From Osmia lignaria lignaria (lineage: Eukaryota > Arthropoda > Insecta > Hymenoptera > Megachilidae), in the NCBI RefSeq assembly GCF_051020975.1, contig NC_135042.1:3743888-3807887 (forward strand): DNA of 64,000 nucleotides, read 5' to 3'. Within the stretch, counting starts at the first letter, position 1. Each line of letters opens with the position of its first letter. This document shows positions 24,174-38,490 of the stretch, piece after piece. Under the pieces are notes generated by a model, which was given only the letters and a program-made list of their open reading frames with translations, did no database searches and was not told the origin of the DNA. The translations under genes and the position numbers were made by a program.

Positions 24174-25667
24174 AAATATCAATGAAGTTATATACATGTG
24201 CGGAAACATTACCACTAAAGTCCTTAACAGTGTTGCAGAATGCCCGATCGTAAATTTTCCTTCCAGTTATCAGGGAATGGGTTACACATCGAATCATTAA
24301 AGTAACAAACGGCAAAATATTTTCTGGTTCATGAAACGCATTCTACATCGGCGAACCAATACACGTTCGAGAAAGTATTATCGTCAATAAACTCGGTTAA
24401 ATTGCAACAGAATCGTACCCCAGAATCGATTCCGTCTACCCCCGTTTTTCCGGTTATCGTGTAGCCGATCGTAAGTTGCATTTTCGTAGGGTATCGAGTT
24501 TAACTTACAGCCGGAAGTAGACCGTTTGAACGCGTCAGTATCCAAGCAACATTCCGGACAAAAACACTAACCTCGTCGTTGAATATAGTAGCCGTGTTGA
24601 TAGTCGGTTTTATTCGAAGTCACGAATCGCAGGTGGACACACGAGACCCACCGGTTTCTCCTAGCCTGTGTCGCGACACTTATTTACCCCGTATCGGAAG
24701 CGTGTTACATGCTTTAGCTACCGTTCTACACGACTTCCGTTCGGGTCGCTCGAGCCACGATGCTGATACGACTTGAAGAATGATCGAACAGGTGTGTGTT
24801 ACCCTCGTGTACCGGACTTGTTTCTTCTTCGCACGTGATCGTTGTTGCTTTGCTGCTACGACAAGGGAAAAACTAGCTTCTCTAATCATTCTTACATCGT
24901 CGAGATTATTGTCGCGTTTATTGTACGAATGATGGAGCAAGATTAGGGTTATCGCGGTTATGAAACATTTTGAATTGCTTGTTCGTGAGGAACCTTCGGG
25001 AGGAGATTCTTATAAGTAGGGTACGGATATTAATATGCTTGTAGCACACCATTAGGCTTTCCTGATCAGTTAATTGTAACGCCAGTAGCTCAGTTTCCAC
25101 TCGAAGCAAAAATAAAAGCTTCAATCTTTAAGTTCATAATAATTTGATTTCGTCAGAAATAACATTTTGAAGGTTTTTCTCGGTTTGTAGGCCGCAGGCT
25201 CGACACGAGTGTAGCAGTTAACGTTATCAATAATAGCAAAGTATATCTTTGATCACACTGCAGAGTATAATTAAGAATCGCGATATGTACTACATAAATT
25301 ACTCCTTTTAGCGCTTTAAATTGCCGTGCATGCATGCAAATTTCACAGTAGTCGTACCAGGGATTCGTAATTGATTGTTATTATCACCAAGTTACTGTAA
25401 TCTGGTATTTCGTTTGTGTATTTCTTCAGGAAGTCGAAGAAAGTTTATTGTTATTACGTTTCCTTACAACCGGTAATTCGCGAACAAGAATCCTCGTTTC
25501 TTTCCACGAAACATTGTAACGATCGCATAATATGAGTTATTATTACTCGTTGGAAACGATTATGTGTACTTTATACGAGGCTCTGCGATACACGTGTAGC
25601 GATTTTGGAGAATTTTAAACTACTTGCATTGTAATTAAGCTGTTACGAGGTTTACCAGCTACATTAT

Positions 25668-25705
25668 TTCTCCCCGAAGGTGGTAATATAGAAAAGCTAT
25701 TTCGT
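25668..25705 (+). repeat. Fragment related to repeat family D
   Basis: Contains GGTGGTAATATAGAAAAG, similar to AGTGGTAATATAGGGGAA in the copy at 1857-1925. It is short and diverged. Confidence 0.25.
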
Positions 25706-28700
25706 TTTATGTCTATTATTTAAACATTTTCTGATAGTTTCGTATTTCTTATTATTAATTTCATAAAGTTTGAGTAATCGTTAAAGAAAAATTGAAAATA
25801 GCGTTCAGAAATTAATTTGCGGGGGGTGTAAGTTGGTGGATTTATCGATAGAAATATTCGCAACAATCGCGTGCAAAAAGTCATACATTTCATCCGGATT
25901 TTCTCGTTAATGATATTCGCGAGATTATTCGTGAATTATTGGATTATCTGCCTATCTTAATTAGCCCCTGTATAATTGCTTTACGCAGAAATGCCGCGGG
26001 CTTCATCTAAATTAATGTTATGCTAAACACTGTCTCGCATAAATGGGATGCGTCCATCCGCGATTATTTTTGTAATAATCATTAGTAATTTATCCGATCT
26101 TCGCGTCTGCGATTGCTATTTCATTTGGAATCAATAAACTCTGGTTAAACGTACCTTTTACAAAAAGTTCAAAGGCCTCTAATCTGTGCCTACATAAAAA
26201 AAGTAATAAATCCCTTTTCCATTTTCCGTTTTTATTCCAAAATTTTTTTTAGAGATTATTTAGTTCTTCCAAATAAAAAATACCTACCCCCTTAATTAAC
26301 GTTTCTATTTTTCTATAGCAAGCAGCTGCTAAAATAGCACTGTACCTATTATTTAAGACAGTCAGGTTGAAGGATTTAGGTTTCTCTACATATTTCATTG
26401 AAAACCCGGCAGTACTTCGATTTTCATCCCAACCACACTAAACAATTCATATTCGAAGCGTTCACTGCGCAAACCGTAACCCTTTCCTCCGGCAAACAAC
26501 CGGCTGAATTTCCATGGATGTTAATCGTTCGTTATCCACCGGCGGGTCACAGTTGTAGTAACGTTTACGCAGAACAAAAATTACGATTTTAATTAAAGTC
26601 CATCCAGCACCGCTGAAATGGCTTCACGCGAGAGATAGCGTATCAGGGCTTATTTAGCGCGGTAGCCGTTCTAATTAAATGCCGTTGCTTCACGAGCTTC
26701 CAAAGGCTATCGTAAGGTCCTAATCCTAAATCTAAGCTTTAGAAACCTCGTAATTTCTTGACCATTCCAGAGCAATGGCATCCTAAAGGGTAATTTCTGG
26801 CAGAAAAAGAATTAACTCATACAACTTTATTTGATAATTAGAAAATTTGCAAAAATAATTTTTTAGGAGAAATTCATCCTCTCTGGATTCACCCATTTCC
26901 TCCACCACCCTTTTTCCTCCTATTCGCATCACGCATCCGGTTAACAATTTTTCCCTGCGTTTTTCTGCTCGACGTGTAAGCAAACAGGAAAAATATTTTG
27001 TTGGTTTTATCGTGGACCGTGGAATCGACGATGTCACTTTCGATTTTTCGATGGGTCTGTTTGGTAACGGCATTTGTAATTCGATGTTCGCGGGGAAATG
27101 GTCACTGTCGATGGGCTCGAAACCAAATGAAACCATGTTCTGTTTTTCAGGGTGGTTTTTTCCTCGAGTGTGATTGATGCAGGGCGTTTGGACGTTGATG
27201 TTGATTAAGTTTGAGCGATTTACAAGTTCTGTTCTGGACTGTGATTTTTATTCACGGACATTGTTCTGCATACTATTTGTACTGCAGAAGGTGGCTATTT
27301 TGCAATAATTCACGGTTTAAATAATTTCTTTCGTTTCTTTTATTTTATTCAATTTATAGAATTTCTACAATCTAAGGCTTAATTCTTAGCTTCTAGACAA
27401 GTTTTCCATACCTACTCTATTTTAACTTTATCGAGCAGAGAATTGTCGGTGCATAGAGAAACCTGCAATTTGCAATTCAAACAATTTCACGGTGCGTATC
27501 GTGACGATTTCGTTAGAAGCAGCTTCGAATGTAGCTTTTTCTAGTTTCGTTTTTCCCGGATCATTCTGTAGAAACCTTGTGCAGCAGACTTTTTGCAATG
27601 CATTTTAATGTCACCGTAATTCGTTGATTACATTATTTTTATAATTACATTCTATGCTTAATATTTTGACGAACATTAAACATTAATTTCGAAATTGTAA
27701 TTAGTATCTTGAAATTAATGATAGGGTGAAGATTGTAGCATTAAATTTATATTTAGGCGACTGTAGCCTTTGTTTCGAGAAACTTATAGATTCGATAAAT
27801 TAATAAAACATGAAGTTTCGTACTTCAAAGTTAATTTGTAGTGCCTCCCAAGTGGAACACTGACTTTTAATTCAGAAAACTGGTGTCCCAAAGGTCTTGC
27901 ACCCTTATCGCCGTTTCCTCTGAAGCCAGGAAACAAAGGAGCAGGTGCTGTCCTTAATCCAACGGTGAACGGGATTTAGAAATGCGCTGAAATTTCCTCC
28001 GAGTTTGGAACTCCCATTGTCTTCTAGCATCAGTTAAAAATCCGACTGAAATTAAAAATATTCCCAATCCAAATTTTCGGAACCCGCTGATACCTAATCA
28101 CGAACACAGTAATTTTTCAAATTTTTTAACGAGACGAAACTGCTCGATCTGTCGATACTTCTTCGAAAATGATTCCTTTTAGTAACATTTTGCACGAACG
28201 TTTCTCGGTTCCTCTAATTGATTTAAACCGTGCCTTAACTATACTTAGCCGGCTGACCCGGCCCTTATCGATCCAATCAAGTGGAAACTGGAAAGCCAGG
28301 AGGTGAAATCCAATTCGACCGATTGGCAATACCGCGGTTTCATTGTGGCCCAGAGACGCGATTGTTTGACGAGCTCACTTTGTTACCTATGCTGCGCAAA
28401 AGTTTGTCAGGGTTTCCTCTGGCTTGGCCGACAATTTCAGCGCCGCTGTTAAACTTATTCCTGCTGATCACCGTCACTCTGAATACCCTGTTGCGGACAG
28501 GGTGAATCCTTAATAGAAAGAGGAAAATGCGTGGTCTCCCCTCGACTGTATTATTCATATCGTGAAATAGGTTTTCATAGAACGAATCTATCCTAGAAAA
28601 TAGAAAGGTGATCTTTATAACACATCACTTTGAATATTTTTCTGTTCGATTATTATTTATCAGAATTTTATTTTACCAGTAATTCTATTTTAGCCTTCGT

Positions 28701-30742
28701 TAATTATATTTATTTTTAGTTTAATGAATTAGCTATTAGGAAATATAATTTTCTATGTTCATATAGTTTTTCTCTGTTTTATTTTATTTATTCCGGGCAT
28801 TATAACAGGGATTTCATTGGTTCGATTGAAAGCAAAAGAGAATTTCTTATGATGGAAGAGAGAACGACCGTCGACTTAGTGTCTCGAACTCTGTAAGCGC
28901 CTTTAAATAAAGAAAAGGATCAACGCCGATTTCTCCTTTATCTCTGGAATCCTCTCGATACCATGCTGAGGATTTTCTCGTGGAACTTAGCTGTCTTATA
29001 AACACGAGCAACAGCAAAGTTTAGTTGTTTTTAGGCGGCTTGTTGTCCGGATTTAAAACGTGGAAAAGATAGATCCTGAGTAGATTGAAAGTCGTATTTG
29101 AAAAAATAATTTTCGCCCCGGAAAGAAATCCTAACCCGTGCCCAATCTAATTTAATTGTTCATTTAATTTTAATAAACGTTTACTTATATTCCATTTTAT
29201 TCTTGTCTGATCTCGCCAAGAATAATTCCGCTGATTTTTTCACCGACATTGCCATAAACGAGTGCCTTTTACCGTTTGCTTAAAATCTCGGAACCTTTAT
29301 TGCATCTAATACTTGCTCGCAAAGAAAGTATAATACTGATTGTTTCGGAACATTACTTTCAAGTAAAACGGCTCCGGTTATTGCATCGTTTCTACAGAAT
29401 AGAATCTCCTTCCTTTTACGTTGTTTAAAATACTATTCAAATACCGTCGAAATATTGATTCTGTTTCATTGGTTATTCGAATCTTGTGCACACTTGCCGA
29501 ACCATGTGCACGGCTTGTTCTATTACTGCAAAGTAAACTCGATATTCATGAACACGATGAATTTCGATGATCAAATTTCTGTCAAAGTTAATGTTACTGT
29601 TGTTCCAAGTTCATGACGCGCTATGTATCACTAGATAGTTTACAATGTCCCTTCGACACTTTGTGTTGTAAATTTAGTCGATGTGCTAATAGTAGTGCTT
29701 ACGTTATAATCTGAAATTTCCGGAATTCAGTTACAAACCATCCATGGGAAAGAGTAGGATCCCGAAAGGCTGTCAAGCACATTTTAATTAGGTTCCAGTA
29801 ATTTCGGTACCTGAATATTAACTCAGGACCCGGGTAAAAAAAAGTAGTTCCCAAATTTCAAATAAAATAAAGTCAAAGTGCTTTGAAACTATACTCAACG
29901 AATACTCGTACTACAGATCTGAAGTTCATCTTCAAAATTCTCGTCTGCCATAAAGCATCCATATCACTTTGAATCTAGAAGAATTACTTTCTCGTCCTAT
30001 CAATCAAAATACAGATTAAAATCTAAAGATGGTCAAGATCTGACGCTCGAGCCGTGAACAAACACGGTCGATTCTCGAAGAGCAAGCATAAACATCGCTG
30101 TTTACCGTCCAGCTCACGTCTACTTTCATAAATATGAACACAGCCTTGCATTTATATCAGAAGCCAGCCACGTTCGCGTGATTCATCGGTATATTCGTTC
30201 GTAATTTCTCCTTTCTGTCGGAATAATGTCGGTCGAGAGAGGCACGTGCAATGAGAACGGCGGGCAATAAGGTGTACGCGTTTTGACGTGGAAAAAGGGT
30301 TGAGACGGGCCGAAAGACGAGGCACATATGTACAAGCGACGACTAGTCCCCCGGCGAAGTAATAACCCGAGAGATTCGGGCATACCAGATTTATCGTGGC
30401 AACACACAGCAGTGACGTGACAGGAACGGCAACGAGGCCCAACGACAGCTGCTGCACGAAGGCCCGATCCGAGCACCGTTCTCCGGATCCTCGCATATAT
30501 TTCACCGTAACTTGCTACCGGATGCGTAGTTACAGCGAAAGAAAGAGGAACGGATGGCAGGAAATCCAGCTAGAGATAAAATGGTACGAACTCGGCTGCC
30601 TTACGGACGAGTCTTGATAGCAGCCCCGATCCTTTCGTTGGATCCTCAACGAACAAAGACATGATTTGTTTCGAGATCGTGGGCAACTTTGACCACGTAC
30701 ATTTGTGGAAGGAGAAGATACGTAAAGATTGGGAATAATTTT

Positions 30743-30831
30743 TAATCTTCGGACGGCGGACCATAAAGAGAGTCTCGGGTTTAATTCAATTTTATATTAC
30801 ATATTAGTTTGGCTCACGATTCAAGGGTTGA
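30743..30831 (+). repeat. Dispersed repeat family A, copy 2
   Basis: Has CGGACGGCGGACCATAAAG, then AGAGTCTCGGGTTTAATTCA, an AT-rich tail, and a right end TTCAAGGGTTGA. That right end is the inverse of the TCAACCCT left end seen in other copies. Confidence 0.6.
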
Positions 30832-31161
30832 TAAATATTTTTTTATAAATTGCAAGTGCAATTAAATCATCAGAAATAAATTATACAAGTATTCATGGTT
30901 TGAGAAAATGTCACTTTCTGTCGTATAATAGTAGGATGACAAATCAGGGTGGTAATACGTGTGTATGTAAGTAGGTCATGAAATGATTGCAACCCGAAAA
31001 TACTGTCGAGCGGGTTAGACGCAGCGGTGACGATAAAATCGATAAATTCACACCGCGGTCGGGTAACGTCTATTCCCGATGAAGAGGTGTCCGCGACGAG
31101 GTGAAATAGTCGACGTGCGACAAATCGAGTGGTCACCATAAAAATCCGTCGACCGAAAATG

Positions 31162-31175
31162 AAAAAAAAAAAAAA
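31162..31175. repeat. A14 homopolymer
   Basis: Fourteen consecutive A residues in intron 1. Confidence 0.95.
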
Positions 31176-31480
31176 GGAAGGAAATTTCGCACGCCTCGGT
31201 TTCGAGCGATACCACCTCGCCGCAAGGGTGAATTCAATTTCAGGGATCACCGCCGCTAAATTGATTGATTTTCGTTATAAATCAGTTTGGGAAAAAGGAT
31301 AATTAATTCGTTTTATGTTAGGTGAATTTTGAAATTTATAGCAAATTGTGGTTTTTAATATTTAATCAGAAACTATTGTTCATTTAAAAAATTCTTTTTA
31401 TTTTATTAACTAGATAGTAAAAAAAGTTATGAAGTATTTAATAAAAAAGTTTATTTTAGTTCATTGCCTGACTATATGAA

Positions 31481-31524
31481 CTCGTTGACTGACGCAGTAG
31501 TAAAGTCCATACATAGTCAGACAT
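31481..31524 (+). repeat. Dispersed repeat family B, copy 1
   Basis: Motifs in order: GTTGACTGACGCAGTAG, then a short spacer, then ATAGTCAGACAT. The same order occurs at 59034-59099 and, inverted, at 57873-57922. Confidence 0.55.
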
Positions 31525-32151
31525 CCTTTAATATAAGAGTTCCTCGCTTTATTTCTCAACTTATTGTTCAATCTGTTATTTCATCAAATCTTTTTATTCT
31601 ACACTGAGAAGTATTTATTAAAAAATTTATTTTTAATAAACATTTTTAACAAAATGTTGAAAAAAATATGAAGTTCAATTTGAACGAGAGAGTTATCAAA
31701 ATACGATAGTTGTCACTTGCGTTACATTATCTCGCATACATTTCCATTATCATTTTGTAGTTGACCTACTTTATTTGCTACCTGAACAGTGTCGAAGTAT
31801 CACGAACTAATATCTGTCATTTATCTTGATCTCGACATTTGTACCGGGTATAATGCTTCCTATAGAGGCGTCGCGGAACTTTAATTATTCTAGCGGAAAT
31901 TTTGTCACGATCGCGTTCGGTTTTGGGTTGCACAGCCAGGAAATTAAGCTTTCCTAATGGTATGATACTTCTTTACACATTTCCATTAAATTTCGAAAAG
32001 CGAAACCATTCGCGAGTGATTAAAAACTCGAGCGATATATTCGATTAACAAACCATTAAACATAATTAATTATTACCACTTGATCGTTTGATATTTCATA
32101 CATTTCATCGTACGGAACACGCTGACACCGATAAGCCGTGTAACGAAAGTT

Positions 32152-32167
32152 GAGAGAGAGAGAGAGA
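32152..32167. repeat. (GA)8 microsatellite
   Basis: Eight GA units in intron 1. Confidence 0.95.
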
Positions 32168-35100
32168 ATTTAAGCTCGATGCATCTTGTATTATCGATCT
32201 TTCTCTTGAGAATTAACACTTGCTGTTATTTATGACAGTGTTTCCATCACGAAAAGTTTCATTACGTTGATTTCATTTAAACTGAAAAGTTTCGTAGAAA
32301 TTAATTTTCTTCTTTTATTTTTTGCCCGATGTATCAACAGGATTTTTATCATTTTTATAATAAAGGTCGCGAAATTTTCTGAAAATTGATGTCAGCTACT
32401 CGATCAATCATTCTGCAAAATTCTTTCCATAAAATTAATAAGATAGCAATTTCATAAATTGCTTCGAAGATAATTTCTTCCTGTTACATTTAAGAAGAAG
32501 TCCTTCCAAGATGAAATATAATCTCCTGTTCTTATCCACGAAGAAGTCGGCGAAGAATTAAATATTAATTTTTAATTGGTTCCACCGGCATAGAAGTTCG
32601 GTCAACGAAAGTCCTGTCGTTACGCAATTAAAAAGTTCGCATCGTTGAACGATTTCATTTCAGAAAACTTTGAAAAATAATTTCAATCGCAAAAGACGGG
32701 AAATAAAAATCTTCTCTATCTAATGGAAACCTTTAATACCAGTTTTACTTTGAATCTTTTATGATTTTCAATCGGACTTGACGGGAGCAATTGACGGGAT
32801 AATCGTGACACGAAAATTTTCCTATGAATTTGTAAAGATTCATCTGAAAACGGTTCTTTTTTTCGCGTGAGAACTCGTATCAAGTATGATGGCAATAGGA
32901 AGTATGTGTGGGTGGTTTGTGTGTGCACGATTACGTGTACGTTTCTTCTCAGCTCTTTCGGGTAGCTGCAGTTTCATAAATAACATATTTGTAACCACGT
33001 GAAAAGGTCAAAGGTACTGAAAGTAGAGGATAAAAGTAGCGAGTGGTATCGCCATATTCCACCCGGTTGAGACGGAAAAGAAATGTAATTTATTTTCACG
33101 GCCTTTAAGGCGATGTTGGTTTCGGGCACAAGGCATGAGATTTCAAAAGCTTGTAGTTACAATAACCTCGAAAAGATCTCGGGTATTAATGTACTCCTTT
33201 CATGGTGACGAATACCGTGTGTACAAGAACGATTGTCGCGTGGGCGGGAGTAATTTTGAAAGGGTGAAAAACGTTCTTGCTTTAAGATTCATTGCAATTA
33301 ATTGTCAAGAATTTATTATAGCGTTATCGTATATAATATTGAACGACTGATTACAAAAATAAATTTTAGTAAATATTTTTCTTTTTATTATTACATTATA
33401 TTCTCAATATCCAGCCAAGTTATCTATAAATAACGATACCATAGATTCCATTCTTGCAAGTTCTCTGAAGTGTCCATTGCAAGGAAAACTTAACTTTTCT
33501 CTTTGCTCGTTAATGTCGCGTGAAGTTACCCCTCTAATAGTTGTCTGAAATGAAATTGAAGGAAACGAACGAGAAGGAGGAAACTAAAAATTGAACGTTA
33601 TAACAATAACGAGTTGAATGTGCCTATTTTCTAGATTACCGATTCTCAATTTTTTCATAAATTAAAATTCAAGAATTTCAATACCATCAAGGAAAAGTTT
33701 AGAAAATTCCTACTGTCTTTGTATCGCCAGATCAAAGATCAAAAATATTTGAAATCAAGAAAAAGGAAAGTTATACGTAACAGTTGGAATTATCGCAAGT
33801 TTGTAATTGCATTCGTCGTTGGAGCATGCATTCCGCTTCGAAACAACGCCAGCTCGACAATCACCTCTTGCTTGCAAACTATTTCGCGCAATCTTCTCGA
33901 GCGTTTTCAATTGATCCTCTAACGAGACTGTTCCTCAAAGGAAGAGTCGCAGCCGATGATAAAATGAAAAGGTGTGGCATGGATTTTAATGAGAAAATCG
34001 ACCGGATTCTCTAATAATAGTTGAACGCATCGGATGCTCGTTAACAGAAGAGGTCGTGGCTGAATTACGAGCAATCGGTTGGCTATCTCTTCGATTCGTC
34101 AGGACAATGTGCTTGTTCGATAGGATCAAGCATCGTGTGAGCGAAATCGGTCAATACGAGGCCCTTTGCACGTCTATCAGCCACTCGACGGGAACACGTC
34201 AGTCAACTGAATCGCCATCGCTTCGAGTAACTGTCCGTCGTCACCGTTTCCTATGCTATGCCTGCCTTTACAGAGCCCCCCTTCTAGATCCCTGTAGATC
34301 AAACATTGCTCAGGCTAAAATGATCGACTGCCAAATCCTGTCCTACTTGATTGTCGTAGTCAAAGAACGCTTGCAGGACACGCTGATCGAAACGGTTAGG
34401 GAGAAGGATAAAGAGTCCTTTGACGGATTCAAATGAAATTAAATTTTCTCACTTCCATTTTCTAATTTTAACACTTAACGAAAGGTAGAAGAAAGAACCA
34501 TGTCCGTTATGTGTTTATTTCAATTTACTAAGGAACATATATCATTGCTAGAAATGTTTTGCCTACAATATGGATTTCGCGTTAAAAGGACAATATCAAT
34601 GTCGATAAAGGATCGGTTAACGTTCGATCAAAAGATTTATTGACAAGAAACCTAATTCGTAACGAGTGGTCACAATACGATGCTTATCAACCGGTACGTC
34701 CCGATGTTTAATCAATACGAAACGAGTTTTCGAGTGCGTTCGGTCGGTCAGAGAACAGCGAGCTGAAAAATTTCACGCAATTTTCCACGAAATAATTCCC
34801 ATTGTTACTGAAAACGAAATACTTGGTCCGTCCGGTAGACGTAGGGTCGCGGCACGTTAATTACAAATAACTGTACGCGAAATGAAACGAAATGAAGAGA
34901 GGCAAAGAGGGTACCCGATGTTTTCCTGTTAATTATCGTAATAAAGGCTTTTATCGTTGTCGGCCCGTAATTACAGATCGTTTCATCCTTTATCAAAACT
35001 CATTCCGTAACAGATGCTTTTGTCTTTAACATTGTTGCAGTTTATTTTGATACGAAAGTTGAAGCACGATAAATGTTCATGTTCATCGGAAATGAAACAA

Positions 35101-36773
35101 GAATGCACGCGGAGGTTCGTGTAATAATTTGTAATCTTTGTAAAAGAAAACGTTTTAATTTGGTACATTCAATGAAATCCATGTCAATATTTTATGATAG
35201 CTGAAGATCTTTATTGTTATTTCCTGTTATTTGCTAAAAATCCAGCTTCACAAACTTGCTGGGTAGTTAACCCAGGATTCAAGCATCTGGTAACGAACTT
35301 AATGAAACACGTGTTTGGATCCAAGCCAAACCGTCGACCGGTCACACGCAGCGCCGTTTAAGCTTCTTTGAAGCACGCGACAAGCAGGCTCGTACGAGGC
35401 TTCAAAGGCGAACAGTGTATTCACCGTCCAGTGTAACGCGAATTCTAATTCACGGTGGCTGAAAAAGGCAGCTAGACTGGCGTCAACGATTAACCAAGCG
35501 GACCGCAGGCAACAAACGTTTCTGTCCGCGATTCGTTCGCGATTTATAAACCCGTCGCGGAACGTGCAAACATTCACGGTTGCGTGAAAAAATTCGCGCG
35601 ACTACGAGTGTCGTACGACGCGACGTTTTGTTTGGCCCGTTGCCAAAACACCGTTCTAATGAATTCACTTGCTCTTCGTGTAACTGCTCATACATGAAAC
35701 GCTGTTTGATCTTCTTTGAGTACCGACACCGTGCAACAAACAGGCGTCTATGAAGTTTCAAAAGATGAACAACGCGTTCGGCTACTAATAAGGGTTACAT
35801 TCACTGTACTTGGAAAGATGATTTGAATATGCGTAAAAATTAATTAAATCGCCGAAATATAACGTCAAAGCTATATATAAAATGAAAACAACCATGAAAA
35901 TTTGCAGGATCCTAAGAAATCTGTAGTGTCTGACTTTCTATAGACCTCTACTACTTGCAGACCGCTTGTACCACTTCCCTACGCATTATCCTCGTCCCTC
36001 GGTAATTGTTTACTATTTTTTTTTTACTAATCATCATTTTTTGTTCTTCTGACACTTAACTATAATATAGACGAGTTGAAAAAACCTTTTTTTCTGTATA
36101 GGTACTAGAAAACTATTTTCAATTGTCAAAAATGAAACATTGTATCTCTATATTTTCTGACTTTTGGTTCTTTACAAATTTTTATAAAAAGGCAATAGAA
36201 ATCTTCAGCTTTTATAAAAAAAAAAATTGGTACTACAAATTGTAACAACAATATCTTCGGTGTTCAACAATCATTCGGAAATCTAGTTAGAGCCCTTTGC
36301 ATTTCTGGCTGTTCGTTCGAGTTAGAACACTGCAGGCAATACAGCCGGAGAGTCGATCCATCATATTGGTCAATCTATCGCGAAATGGTCCCGGTGAGTT
36401 CGTTTTATCGCGCGACCCATCCAATCCATCGAACCTATCCATGAAAGAGAAGAGCAACGCTCGCAGACGACCACTCGGCAGCAAGAGAAGTCGCAATTGC
36501 GCGCTGTGCTGGTTGATTCTATTTATTCGTGGACGGTGCAACCCGGTATAATTGATACATAGCCGACCAGCGAACAGCTGACCAAGCGGCTGCTTCAGGA
36601 TGCTGGCAAAAGGTAGAAAAATATTGTTAGAGCAGCGATAATACGGCAGTGTATCACCGACCTGACGTGCCGGCCGATTTATCCTCCACGAACGTCTGCG
36701 ACACGTTTCTCCCTATCGAGAGAATATTCTTTTTTTATAAGTTTTGCTTGTTAACCGTTGAACAGCGGTGAAT

Positions 36774-36789
36774 GGGTCAATCGTGACCT
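36774..36789. repeat. GGGTCA/TGACCT near-palindrome (family C, copy 2)
   Basis: GGGTCAATCGTGACCT is flanked upstream by TTAACCGTTGAAC and downstream by AGA. Compare 43473-43488 and 11478-11493. Confidence 0.45.
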
Positions 36790-38375
36790 AGATTTATGGA
36801 GCACAATGGTGCACCGAGTAAAATTGAGGCAAATTAAATTTCGTAAATGAAAATGAAAAGGAATTTACTTGGGATTTTTTCTCCCATTTTATATGCATCG
36901 TACTCGAATGATATCGAGTTCTACCGAAGCATGAAAGCAAGGAAATCGAAACAAATATTTCTTGGGTGGAAGTTTCTTTCGTCTCACGAAATTATTCCAT
37001 TCGTCACCGATTTCCAAAGGAAAGTTGCTGACATTCACGCGTCGGGTAATGGATGAAGAATAATGCTCGAGTCTATATCACCTCGTTCCGATATCTTCGA
37101 CTACATTAAGCTGGCAAAGTTGCACCGAAGAACGTTTCAACCCTTTTCTGGAACCTTAAGAGGTTCAGCTATCTGTAGAAACATCTTTGTAATATCCCCT
37201 TTCGTTTGCATTTAAATCGAAATCAAAACATTCTTCCCTTTTTAGAGAATTATGTTTGTTAGTCAATACTTGAACAACAATTGCTACAAAACAGGCATTC
37301 TCAACTTTTTCATTTTGTCACAAAAGAATAATACGAATTATTACCTTTTCATTTCATAATTAGGATACCAAAAATTCATTGTTTGATTCAATGCTTTAAT
37401 TTGGAGTTATTAAGCAAATTTTCCTTTTGTCTCAATTTTTTAATTATTCCCCCGAAGCAGATAAATTTAACGTTAATTAAATCTTACGATTGTACTTGAA
37501 CTTTTCGTAACAATAATTTCCCTCGTTTGCTGAATTTCGTATTCAATTTGCTTCGAACTTACTTCACGGTGCATACAGGTATGCAACAGAGAAATGGACG
37601 TTGCATTCGCCCTTAATTTGGCAAACCAACCCGCGACCCCATAATTTCACTCCGAAATCTGGCGTTCTCGTGGGTTTGTGAAACGTCAATAGCTATTGGA
37701 AAGCTGAAACTCTAAGTCTTCCAAGTTCTAATTAGAACTGGGAATTTCCCATCTATCTAGATGCATGTTGCTCTTATTACAGCAAGATCTCTACGGAATT
37801 TCGCATTTTTTTCGTATGCCCCTTATATATTTGGGAATAACGAAACAGTATAGAAAAATATATTGTCGCAGTTAAAAAAGAAGTTGAGAAGCTGTCAAAG
37901 ATATCCCGTGCTTACCGTAAAGTAAAAGCTATTCGCGAGTTTTGACGTGGAATTTCAGTTCGATCGTAAACGGACTTTTGCAATATCGCTCGGTCGGGTT
38001 TTCGAGCGGCGAAACGATACGTTTCACGCGTGAACGAACAATCTAACCGCGATGCACGCGTACATCCGTGGATTTTCACGGTAAACGCCGGGATAATAGT
38101 CGAATTGTACACTTTGCCCATTATGATCTGGCTGGGAGCAGACTAAAGCCGAGTATTTATGTAATGCGGCCGTGTCGCAGTAATGCATGCATTGCACGTC
38201 CGTCGACACCGAGGTTACGGAGCGTGTTAATTAGTGCTCGCTCGTTACGCGTCATAAATTAATATTTCAATTACGATCTCGCTAATGTCGTATACCTTGG
38301 GATACGCTCGCGTATTCCGTCTCGCAACGCTTGATCAACACTTTGCTCGACGAGTGTTGCATTCAAAAATGCATC

Positions 38376-38490
38376 CAACCCTGGCACGGCGGACCATGGA
38401 GAGAGCCCACAATTTCAGTTTAATCTTGTATTTCATTTCCTGAATGTTACACTGTCCCTTAAAAATATGATACATTTAACTTCAGGTTAA
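38376..38490 (+). repeat. Dispersed repeat family A, copy 3
   Basis: Left end CAACCCTGGCACGGCGG, then ACCATGGAGAGAG, an AT-rich body with GTATTTCATTTCCTGAA, and a right end TTCAGGTTAA. The ends are approximately inverted. Confidence 0.65.

Noticed and set aside
30152..30617. Overlapping frames on both strands in a GC-richer patch of intron 1
   Set aside because: No recognisable domain; multiple frames open at once points to composition.
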